64,000 nt of DNA, taken from Agelas oroides. Lineage: Eukaryota > Porifera > Demospongiae > Agelasida > Agelasidae. Shown piece after piece: positions 24,301 to 36,300 of this stretch. The position numbers and the translations under genes are program-made. The stretch spans positions 25,187,316 to 25,251,315 of the forward strand of contig OX422183.1 in the NCBI GenBank assembly GCA_949130485.1. Reading direction: 5' to 3'. The notes below the pieces were generated by a model that saw only the letters and a program-made list of their open reading frames with translations, made no database searches and was not told the DNA's origin. Position 1 is the stretch's first letter. Every line of letters starts with the position of its first letter.

Positions 24301-27300
24301 GACACTCACCTGGAATGATACCGCCCTGGCCATCTTCAAGGCCACAAAGGAAGCCCTAGCCAATGCCTCTCTCCTCTCCTACCCCAAAGCTGATGCCCCC
24401 ACATGTCTCATGACTGATGCATCTGACACTGCTGTGGGAGCAGTCTTACAACAGTATGTTAATGGTATCTGGCGTCCCATCTCTTTCTTCTCCAGGAAGA
24501 TGACACCCGCTGAGACCCGCTACAGCACCTTCGACAGGGAACTGCTGGCTGTGTATCTTGCGATCAAATACTTCCGCCATTTCCTTGAAGGCAGACACTT
24601 TCATGTCCTTACTGATCACAACCCACTCACATTTGCACTGAACACCCGCTCCGATCGTCACTCTCCTCGTCAAGCTCGTCAGCTGGACTACATATCTCAA
24701 TTCACCTCCACCATCCGTCACGTTCACGGAGTGGACAATGTAGTTGCTGATGCACTTTCCCGTATTGAGACTAATGCACTACTCTCTGGCCAACCACCCA
24801 CTGTGGACTTTGCTGCTATGGCTAAGACACAGGCCACTGACCCACAGATTCGAGCTATCCAGTCCTCCCCATCTTCTACACTGGTCGTGGAAGCTATCCC
24901 ACTGGCTAACGTTAGCACCCCACTCTACTGTGACATGTCCACAGGAACACAACGCCCTCTCGTCCCACTGGCATGGCAACGTACTGTGTTTGACTCCCTT
25001 CATGGTCTGTCCCATCCAGTAATCAGAGCAACCCAGAAGCTCACCATGGCCCGGTTCGTATGGCCTGGTATCAATGCAGATGTTCGCCGCTGGACCCGTT
25101 CCTGTGTACAGTGCCAGCGTGCCAAGATCCAACGACACTCTACAGCCCCACTCTCTTCCTTCACAACCCCTAATGCTCGTTTTGATGTCATCCACATTGA
25201 CCTCGTCAGACCACTTCCACCATCACGAGGATTCACATATCTATTGACCTGTGTGGACCGTTTCACTACGTGGCCGGAAGCCTTCCCTCTCACTTGCATC
25301 ACGGCAGAAGCTGTGGCTCAAGCGTTCCTCAGTGGTTGGATCTCTCGCTTTGGTGTCCCGTCCACTATTGTCACTGACCGTGGTCGACAATTTGAGTCCC
25401 GGTTTTGGAATACTCTGATGACACTCCTTGGATCCAAGCGAGCGTGCACAACCTCCTACCACCCCCAAACCAATGGCATGGTTGAGCGTTTCCACCGCCA
25501 ACTCAAGGCTGCTCTGAAAGCACAACCCCAACCAGACTCATGGATGGATGCCCTACCATTTGTTCTCCTTGGAATCCGCACCACTCTCAAGGAGGACATA
25601 TCAGCAACGGCTGCAGAGATGGTATATGGCACAACTCTCCGTCTCCCTGGAGAATTCTTCACCCCCTCTCAAACATCTCTGCCTGACCCATCCGACTATA
25701 TATCCAACCTCGGAACTCACATGCAGACTATCCGACCTCCTCCACCCCGTCCTACCCAGCGGAACAGCAAAATCATCGATGGTTTATCGACTGCTACCCA
25801 TGTTTTCATCCGGCATGATGCTGTCCGTAGACCGCTTCAACCACCATATGATGGACCATACCGAGTCATCAAAAGGACCGATAAACACTTTACAATCGAC
25901 ATCAACGGTCGTAATGATACTGTCTCCATCGATCACCTCAAACCCCACACCTCACAAACTGCACCTCCAACCACTCAACCATGTCGAACCACTCGCTCTG
26001 GTCGACATGTCCACTTCCCTCAGTATCTCTCTCAACACGTGTCGTAAGACACTGGGGGGGGAGTGGTGTAGTAAACTGAACTCTTGACTTATTCTCACTT
26101 TTGTATCATTACATCATCCATTACATCATTACATTACATCATCACTACTATACTAGTTTCTAGAACATTCTCAACCACGTGGTCATTTTCTCTTCTCTTC
26201 TTGTACATTGTTCAGTAGTAGTACGTCTACAACATCATTGTTCTGGGAAGAGATTTCTCTGGTCCCCCCCGAAACCTCCAGCTGATTCTGCAGAGGATCA
26301 GAGACGCTGGTTTGAAGCTACAGCCTGCAAAGTGTGCGTTTTTCCAGAGCGAAGTGAAATACCTGGGTCACATTGTGTCGCGGGAAGGAGTGGCTGCTGA
26401 TCCGTCGAAAGTCAACAAAGTCAGCTCCTGGCCTGTTCCAACAACAGCTCGGGAAGTACAGCAGTTCCTCGGCTTGGCGAATTACTACAGACAGTTTATC
26501 CGTAACTTCGTCAATATTGCAAAACCTCTGCACTACCTGACGGAACGTACGGTGATGTTCAAATGGACGGATGACTGTCAAGCAGCATTTGATGAACTCC
26601 GCAACTGGCTGATGTCTACTCCTATCCTTGCCTTCCTGGATTATACAAAATGTTTCATGCTTGACACTGATGCTAGTGACAGTGGGCTCGGAGCAGTACT
26701 GTCACAGTTGGATGAGGAGGGTGCAGAGCATGTACGTAGTGGCCTATGCAAGCCGCTTACTAACCAAAGCAGAATGCCGCTACTGTGTTACAAGACGTGA
26801 ACTCCTTGTTGAGAATAGCATGCACTTATGACTTAAGAATGTGTGTATGTGCTTTGTATTATTCATGTTTTAACTACTATGGTTTCTTGGCCGGCCTTTT
26901 GTGTTGTAACAATGTCTTTTTGTTTGTTTTCGGGGCCCTGTGCCCTCGGTATACCTTTTAACGTTTGTACTTACTTATCTTTTTATATATATACCCCATC
27001 TCTTTCAATGATGATTTTGAGAACTAAGTCTTAGCTATGGTTTACTGCTAGGATGGCTGGTGAACAAACTATTACTAACAGGTTATGGGCCCAGTACTCT
27101 TCCTGCTGAGCAGTGTAGCTAGCTAAAGACTATTTCGTGAATTGTGCAACTTACAGATCCTCAAAGTTTGCAGTGGTTGCTCTACATTGGACCATGGCAG
27201 AAATGAGGGCTGTCTCGATTGTTCCGCTAAATGGAAAAAACTATCCGACGTGGAAGGTGCAGTGTAGAATGGCGCTGATGAAAGACGGTTTGTGGGGCAT

Positions 27301-30300
27301 TGTCAATGGAACTGAACGTGATCCAGGCGAGAGTGAAGTCGAGGCCCACAAGAAATTCGTGTCTAGACAAGACCGTGCATTAGCGATTGTTGTTTTAGCC
27401 GTGGAGCCATCATTGCTCTATTTGATAAGAGATCCCGAGGATCCTGTGGCCATTTGCAACAAACTGGAGGGCCAGTTTCAAAAGAAAACTTGGGCCAGCA
27501 AGCTGGAGTTGAGGAGAAAGCTCTATTCTTTGCGACTGAAAAATGGGGAGTCTGTCCATGAGTATAAAAAGGTTATGACTGAGATTTTCGAAGCACTCGC
27601 AGTGATTGGTGACCCTGTGGCAGAGGAAGACCGTGTTGTGCATTTACTGGTAGCCTACCGGACTCATTCAACATGTTGGTGACCGCGCTCGAAGCAAACT
27701 CGGAGACTGTGCCGAAGATGGAAGATGTCATGGAGAGATTGTTGCACAAAGAACGGAAAATGAAAGAAAAGGGAACGAAAGACAATGGACGCAAAGCCCT
27801 TACAGCTAGCCATAAAAGAGGGATCCCTAAGAAGCAGTTGACATGTCATTTTTGCAAGAAGCCTGGCCACTTTAAATGAAACTGCAGAAAACTGGCCCAA
27901 CTGAAGATGAATGAGAAGTTTGATAAGTCAAAGCACTCAGTGAGCAAGGCTGCCACAAAAGAGCAAATGTCTAGCTCAACCAGTGATGATGAAGCCTTGG
28001 TGACAATTCACTCTCTCTCAGCCACTTCCAGAGGGAACTGGATCATAGACTCAGGAGCCACATGCCATATGTGCAACGACAGGGAACTTTTTAGAGAACT
28101 GAGTCACTTGAGAAAGCCACAAGAAGTAACTCTAGGAGATGGGCACGTGTTGGAAGTCACTGCCGAAGGTTCTGTGACACTCGAGAGATGCTCTTGCCAG
28201 ATGGAAGTTCTCAGAGGTGCACTCTGAAAAACGTGTTATACATTCCAAAGCTCTTGTACAACCTGCTTAGTGTGTCTAAAGCGTCTGAGGCAGGGGAAGA
28301 CTACCAAGTTCGACAACTCTGGATGTGAAATTCTAAACAAAGACAAAAAGGTTGTCGCTTTTGCCACCAGAGTGGGGAACCTACACTATTTGGAGTTTTG
28401 CTGGAAACCTCAACAGCTGAATGTGGTTGGGAAGGAGAGCAAAGAGAGATTGTGGCATTGTCGATATGGGCACCTTGGTGAGCAAAGTCTGTGGAAAATA
28501 GCAAGAAAAGAACTAGTAGAGCAATTCAACTACAATGTGACAAACAGTATCGGTTTTTGCAAAACGTGCACTGGAGGAAAGCTTCACCACAGTCGTTTTG
28601 AGACCAGTGAGAGTCAAACAAAGGAACTGCTCGAGTTAGTCCACTCAGACGTGTGTGGGAAGATGAGAGAGAAATCGATAGGAGGAGCTGAGTACTTCCT
28701 CACCTTTACTGATAACACAACCCACTACTCTTGGGTCTACCCCCTGAAGACGAAAGATCAAGTATTTGATCGCTTTCTGGAGTGGAAAGCGCTTGTTGAG
28801 AAGTTTAGTGGAAAGAAGTTGAAAACACTTCGTACTGACAATGGGAGAGTACACCTCAAAGAAATTTGAGGGCTACTTGAAATCAGAAGGGGTACGTCAC
28901 GAACGTACTATCGCCAAGACACCCGAACAGAATGGTGTTGCCGAGAGACTAAAGCAAACAGTTGTTGAATCGTCTCGTTCAATGTTACTAGATGCCAAGC
29001 TTCCACAGAAGTTTTGGGCTGAAGCTGTCTCTACCGTGGTCTACCTGAGGAACCGTTGTCCAACCAAAGCTGTCAAGGGTATGACCCCGTATGAAGCATG
29101 GCATGGTGAGAAACCGAAGTTAGATTATTTGAGAGTTTTTGGATGCGATGCATACGCTCACATTCCAAAGGATGAGCGAGACAAGCTTGACTCAAAGGCA
29201 AGGAAATGTATTCTGCTGGGATATGGCCAAGAGACAAAGGGGTACAGATTGTTCGATCCGATTCGAGGGAAGGTGTTGCACAGCCGAGATGTCCGATTCA
29301 ACGAGAACGAGAAAGGTAGCAAAGTTGTTACAAACGGGGATGTAGATCACCACTTGATACTTGATTTCTCTAGTGACTGTGAAACCGAAGCTCCAACTGG
29401 GAGTCAATCTCCAGATGAAGATGTACCTGAACAAGTACTCAGAAGATCAACAAGGGAAAGGCACTAACCAAATTACTGTGGAAGGGAACAGAGCAATTTA
29501 TCAAAATTTCGAAATGAGCCCACATCATTCGAGGAAGCCACTACTTAGCCCTGATAGCTCAAAATGGAGACAGGCAATGGAGACTGAGATGAGATCTCTG
29601 AAGGACAATGATGTCTGGGAGCTAGTAGAATTACCAGCTGAAAGGAAAGCTGTTGGAAGCAAGTGGGTTTACAAAGTCAAGACAGGTGCTGATGGTTCTA
29701 TTGAACGCTACAAAGCTAGATTGGTAACACAAGGATTCACACAGAAGTACGGAACTGACTACGATGAAACCTTCTGCCCTGTTGTGAGGCTGGAATCTCT
29801 ACGTGTTTAATGGCGTTATCTGTGCAGCATGGTCTGAAGCTACACCAAGTTGATGTAACCACAGCCTTCCTGAATGGCAACCTTGAGGAGGAGGTCTATA
29901 CAATGCAACCAAAAGGTTTTGTGGTTGAAGGAGAAGAGCAAATTCGACATCAAGGACATGGGAAGGCTACACTACTTCCTGGGAATGACCATGGTACAAG
30001 ATGAGGAACAAAAGTCTGTTTGGATTGCTCAACCAGCCTACACAGAAAATCTTTTGAAGGGTTTTGGAATGCAGGACTGTAAGCTTGTCAGCACTCCAGT
30101 GGATGTTAGCTCAAAACTTGTGATAGCGACAGACAAGGATGAATGTGTCGATCGACAGCAGTATCAGTCTGCAATTGGAAGCCTGATGTACCTGTCTGTG
30201 AGCACTAGACCGGATATATCCTATGCTGTTGGCAACCTGGCTAGATTCTCTTCTAAGCCAACGAAAGAACACTGGATAGCTCTGAAATGCGTGATGCACT

Positions 30301-33300
30301 ATCTAAACGGCACAGTGAAACATGGCATTCTCTACAGTCAGGAGGGTACGATGAGTGTATTGGATTCTCTGACGCTGACTGGGCCGGAGATATCAATGAC
30401 TGAAAGTCAACATCTGGCTACTTGTTTCAACTCAGTGGAGGTGCTGTTACTTGGAAGAGTAAGAAACAAGGCTGTGTTGCACTCTCAACCGCTGAGGCCG
30501 AATACATAGCGCTCTCAAGTGCAGCTCAAGAGTCAGTGTGGCTCAGACAATTAACTACTGAATTGGGGAGTTCTCCCAAAACACCAACTACCATATTTGA
30601 GGACAACCAGTCTGCTATTGCCATGACGAAGAATCCTCAATTTCATGGACGTGCCAAACATATCGATACAAAATACCATTTCATTCGAGAACAGGTGAAC
30701 TGTGGTAATATCAAACTCGAATATTGTCTAACTGAAGAAATGACTGCCGACATGTTTACAAAAGGATTGTATCATGAACATTTTTGCAAACTTAGAGATA
30801 AGGCTGGAATTGTGGAGCTCCCTTAAGTCAACGTGAGGAGGAGTGTTGAGAATAGCATGCACTTATGACTTAAGAAAGCGTGTATGTGGTTTGTATTATT
30901 CATGTGTTTAGCTACTATGGTTTCTTGGCTGGCCTTTTGAGTTGTAACAATGTCTTTTTGTTTGTTTTCGGGGCCCTGCACCCTCGGTATACCTTTTAAC
31001 TTACTTATCTTTTTATATATATACCCTGTCTCTCTCAATGACGATTTTTGAGAACTAAGTACTAGCTGCTAGGATGGCTGGTGAACGAACTATTACTAAC
31101 ACTCCTAGCTGCGGTCACCTTCACCAAACACTTCTGACCCTATCTGTTGGGCCACAAATTCGCTCTGAGGACAGATCATGGTTCCCTGACCTGGCTGTGT
31201 AACTTCAAAGACCCTGAAGGACAGCTAGCTAGGTGGCTTGAACAGCTACAGGAGTATGACTTCAATGTGGTCCACCAGAGAGGAAAGAAACACTGCAATG
31301 CTGATGCCCTTTCTCGAGTGCCATGTCACCAATGTGGGCGTACGCTGATTGTGAAGCTGTCTTGGTTGGAGCAGCTCTCTTGGCATCACACCAACCCAGT
31401 GAAATACAGGCCCTTCAATGGAGTGACCCTGCAATTGGGCCAGTACGGAAGGCCAAGGAAGATGGTGTTCGGCCATCCCTCGAGCAGATGAAAGGGAAGA
31501 GTGTTGAGACCAGACATCTGTTACAGTTGTGGGATCACCTCATGCTGCAAGATGGTATCATGTACCGTCGATTTGTGGGAACTGACAGGCAGGATGACCG
31601 CATGCAACTGGTTGTTCCATGTGCCATGAGGAGAGAGATTTTGGATGAGCTGCATTCAGGAGCAGTAGGAGGACACCTGGGAGCTGAAAAGACCCTGAGC
31701 AAGCTCAAAGAACGATTCTATTGGCCAGGGCACTGGAAGGAGGTGCACAATTGGTGTAACACCTGTGCTCGCAAAACACCCGCTCCTAAGAATTGAGCAG
31801 CTCTGCAGATCATACAAGCGGGATCTCCAATGCAGATTGTGGCCATGGACATCTTGGGACCACTCCCAGAGAGCTCCTCAGACAACTCCTACATTTTGGT
31901 GGTCGGGGACTACTTTACAAAATGGATGGAGGCGCATCCTATACCAAATCAGGAAGCCACAACAGTGGCAAGGAAGCTCACAGATGAGTTCTTCTGCTGT
32001 TTCTCTGTCCCCGAACAGCTCCACTCTGATCAAGGCCGGCAGTTCAAGGCTGTTGTCATCACAGAAATGTGCAAGCTGCTGCATATCGAAAAGACAAGAA
32101 CAACTCCTTATCACCCTCAATCGGATGGACTAGTCGAGCGATTCAATTGCACCTTGGGTGACATGCTGGTTACTGCAGTTGAAAAGCATCCATTCCAATG
32201 GGAAGAGCATGTCTCCAAAGTCGTCATGGCTTACAACACAAGCAAGCAATCTACCACAGGGTATTCCCCATTCTACCTCATGTTTGGCAGAGAGGCTAGA
32301 TTCCAATTGACCTCATGTATGAAACACCCACCTCTGATGTGCTGATGCCAGATTATGTTGCAAAGCTGCAAAACAGCTTCCGAGAGGCCTACAACAGGGT
32401 TCGTGAAAAAGTTGGATTTCAACAGCAACGTCAGAAGGAGATTTATTATAAGAGGGTGCATGGAACGCAGCACAAAACGTGTGGCTTTTCAACCCTGCAG
32501 TTCGAAAAGGAAAATCCAGGAAGTCCCACCGTCCGTGGACGGGTCCAGATCGAGTGATAGACACACTGTCGGATGTTACTTACTGAATCCAGAACATCCA
32601 CAATTTAAAAGTAAAGGTTGTTCACTTTGACAGACTGAAACAGTGTCCTCCGGATATCCGCCTACCTATCACTCCCGCACAACACCCCAAATGAACCACC
32701 TGGAACTTCTGTTGAGTTGCTTGATGGTGACCCTATTCCACCCCATTAACCTTGTTACCCTCGTAGAAGTCGGCGGCCACCCGACTGCTTTGTATCGTAA
32801 TTACTGAACTATTCATCTTGAGAGGGGAGCTATGTAAGACTGTTGTAGAATTGATTTTTATGTAAAACTGTTGTAGAATTGATTTTATATGTATGGTTAA
32901 TTGTTACTTAATATTGTAGCTAGACATGCATGTAACCTTATGTAGATTCCCTTATCTGAATCTTAGCCTTTTGATGTATTCTTTCTTACCCACAGTTGTC
33001 TTCTGTACTTCTATTCACTCTCTTGTTGTAGCTGTCACCTCCATATTTTCTGTACCTTATGCACATATCTGTCTCTTGTGGTATTGCTCACACTATTTTC
33101 TATCATGCGTTAATCATCTTTCCATTCTATATATAAAGCACACTCTTGTTTGTATGCGATGTTTTGTTTTTGTGTTGCTGATAATATTTTCACCGTTTGC
33201 TATTTGCGAGTTTGACTTGGGAGCCACCCACTACACTTGTATCAATGTGATGTTTCAAGACCCATCCACTTTTTGTCAACCAATCATTACCACGACAGCT

Positions 33301-36300
33301 GCTTTGAATTACTGAGTGAAAGTGAAGAAGTGTACATTTTTATTGCGAACAGTTTAGCGATGACACCACCTTCGGTGAACTGCTAGCATGGCACTTTCAT
33401 TCTATAGGCGTTATATAGAGTCTATAATTACAATTGTAATTGCTCATTACAATGTGACACGGAGGTCTTTGGCTATTTTCTGGATGCAAGCAAGGCATTT
33501 TATCGTGTTGGTCAGTCAGTCCTTATTTGAGAAGCTGCTTCAGAGATATTTGCCTCCCTGTATTGTAAGAACTCTTCTCACTTGGTACCCTCATCAGAAA
33601 GTTACTGTTAAGTGGAATACTTGTGACTCAAGCAAGTTTCCTGGTGCTAATGGTGTATGCCAAGGAGGTGTTCTCTCACCTATCTATATTGATGATCTTA
33701 TAACAGAGCTTGAAAAGACTGGTGTTGGTTGCTTTTGGAACCACTACTTTGGGAGTGCAGTATGTTATGCAGATGATGTTGCGCACTTCTTGCCCCCTCT
33801 CCTTCTGCTCTTTGATACTTGATTCTCACTTTGGTAAGTTTCACAGTTTGGTATTCAATGCCGTGAAGACTCAGCTTATCAGATTTGGTAGGTGTGGTAC
33901 TAATAATGAAGCTAAGTTGTCATTCTTTGGTCAGGAACATGAGCTTACCAAGTCTGTGACACACTTGGTCACATCCTCACTCATGATCTCTCTGACAATG
34001 AAGACATCATCTCCATCAAGAAGGACCTCTGTTGTAAAGCTAATTGCATGCTGCATACCTTCTCCTGCGTGACCGACAAAGCTATTCAAATTATCTGTCT
34101 TTCCCTTTATGGATCTGGTCAGATTTTTGATTACTTTTAACCATATCTTGCGCAGGATTTGGTCACTCCCTCGTCACTGTCACATAGGAATATTTCATCT
34201 GGTTGCTTGCATGTATAACAATTTTATTTCTAGATCTACAAACTAGTTCTCTTTGCTGCAAAGTCTCAATCTCGCCTACTCATGGACGTCTTCAGCAAAT
34301 GTTGTAATCTAGTATATACTGGCTGTGGGTAAAATCTATGGTAAGGGCGAAGTGATGGCTTGTTTAGCAAATAAAGATGTGATTTCTATGTCTCTGTAGG
34401 CATCAACTCCACAAAAAGGACTTGAGAATTCTCTTTTGGAGAAGTAACTGGATGAACAGTAAAGAAAGCGGCAAAGAAAACCAGTCTTACAGCAATGATG
34501 CCTCAAGCAGCCTGCCAAAAAGACAGCTCATTTTGAAAAGCAGAAAATCAAATATGCAAGATACGGTCCCTTTGCAAAGTCTGTTCTGTTTCTAGCTACA
34601 ACATAAAGAGTAGTCTGAGTTAACATAAGAAAGCAGACTACGCTGCGCAGTTTAATTACAGCTAATCATACACGTGAAGCAGCTGTAGAAGCAAGAGTTG
34701 TTGCCAGCGGTAGTCATTGTGACTTGTGACCTGTCGGAGAGTGATGTCATCGGTGGAGGAGGCAGCAGGCAGTGACAAAGAGGTCCGAACCCCCTTTCAC
34801 AGAGGAACAAATAGAGTTTTGGGGTTTGCTGGTAGAGAGATTGGTGTCAAGAGCACTCAAGGCATCGCAGGAGAATACAGACCCTCTGTTGTCTGCTGAC
34901 TCGGCCGGGGCCAACCAAAGTGGTGAGCATGACCTGTTGCCTGTGATGCTAGAGCACACTACTGCTGAACCAGGGTACCTGAGCGGGGTGTGCAGGCACT
35001 TCCATCGGGGACCAGACCTGGTTGGGAGTGGCCACCAAGCAGGGTGCTGGGCCAATTCCCCACTCCATGCTGGGCCTTCAAGGGAGAAGTGTGGTTGGGC
35101 GGGCACCATGGGCCAGCAAGCTTGTACAGCGGCAATGCAGGTCTCCTGGGGTGAGGGGCAGGGCATTCCACTCAAGAAGCGGCCATAAAAGAGGGGTATT
35201 AAGGTTGAACCCTCCTCAAATCTCGCAGAGGTGGCTAAGTGTGAATTTTAAAAATGAAAGGAAATGGTTAGTGAGTGGTGTTCTATGCGTTCCCACTCTA
35301 GGGGCAGCACGGTTGGGAACCCTGCCGGACCCCAGTCAGTTGAGCCGGGTGGCTAGGGTGGGGGACCACCCAGGGGATGCATCGGGAGGGCTAAAAGAAC
35401 ATCTCACGAAGCAGTTGAAGATGGCGGTAGAGGAAGAACCTTGGCAGTCCATCAACGCCCCACAGCACTTCCTGGGAGCACCCAGCTTTCCCACCATTAC
35501 CTCTAAGCTGACTCCAAAAATTTTGGGGCTGAAGTTTGTGGAGATGGAGGAGTTCCTGCCCACCGTCCAAGCCCTGGATCAGTTCACCCCAGAATCAGTG
35601 TGGGATGGATTATTGGGGACCCTTCACCAATTTCAGCAGCAACAACAAGGCCACGGGGTGGCTGACATCACGATGTGGACCCGCTGTTTCTCCCTTTACG
35701 TGGCAGTAATGGCCTAGAGGTGGGCTGAGCTGGTGCCACCTACGATAGCATACCTACACGAAGTCCTTAAGCTGGAACAAAGCCTGCGAGGGATGGCATG
35801 GTTGCAGTATGACTGGAAGTCGGAAGGGAGATTAACACAGTGGGCACCACTTGGGAGACACGAGACCCTTGGCAGATGCCCTCCTGTGTTGCGGGAAAGG
35901 GTATCCGATTATCATCACAAGTGCCAAATTCAGGGGGCCAGCACCAACACTCGGCCTTGGCAAAAGGAGCTGGGAACACAGTTTAGCACATGAAGGGGTA
36001 TTATCATGAGCGAGGCCTTGGGAAGAAGAAATTGAATGCAGTGTGCCACCTGTTTAATCGTGCCCCTATGGAGAGGTGTGCATCTTTGCCTACCGGTGTA
36101 CAAAGTGCCGACGGGAGGACCATGAAAGCAATATGTGTGGACCCCTCAGGAGCAGCTTGCACCAGTGGCACCTACTCTTGCTGGAGCGTGTTAGACATCC
36201 CTTAACGGTTTACAAGTTGCAACGTGTCATACATGTGCCTTGGTTTAGTTTGGGTTTGTGCTCATTGCATAGTCACGGTCATGTGTTTGTGAAGTTCAGT

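Larger units (their letters stand above)
21919..26231 (+). mobile_element. CsRn1-type Ty3/gypsy retrotransposon B, nested in A
   Basis: LTRs 21,919-22,092 and 26,067-26,231 start TGTAGTRAACTGAACTC and end TACGTCTAC(A). The target duplication acat lies at 21,915-21,918 and 26,232-26,235, inside the reverse transcriptase of A. A tRNA-Trp primer site, a CHCC-type gag finger and gypsy-order pol place it in or near the CsRn1 clade. A purine tract with eight G's (26,054-26,066) precedes the 3' LTR. Total 4.3 kb. Coding damage: one stop in gag, a changed protease triad and two pol frameshifts. Confidence 0.92.
26817..31101 (+). mobile_element. Ty1/copia retrotransposon C, nested in A
   Basis: LTRs 26,817-27,080 and 30,844-31,101 start TGTTGAGAATAGC and end ACTAACA. 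The 5-bp target duplication ctcct lies at 26,812-26,816 and 31,102-31,106. Integrase precedes reverse transcriptase, the copia order. The purine tract GAGGAGGAG lies just before the 3' LTR. The two LTRs differ at more than a dozen sites and by small indels, so it is not recent. It has several frameshifts, a stop in the zinc knuckle and a deletion removing the RT active site. Confidence 0.93.
19604..33235 (+). mobile_element. Ty3/gypsy LTR retrotransposon A, invaded by elements B and C
   Basis: LTRs at 19,604-19,978 and 32,833-33,235 share TGTAAGACTGTTGTAG at the start and CACTACA at the end. The element is flanked by the 4-bp duplication cttg (19,600-19,603 and 33,236-33,239). Without its two passengers it is about 5.0 kb. 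Domain order is gag, protease remnant, reverse transcriptase, RNase H, integrase, which is Ty3/gypsy order. It is interrupted at 21,918 by element B and at 26,816 by element C. In-frame stops and frameshifts make it inactive. It lies antisense to the host gene. Confidence 0.93.
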
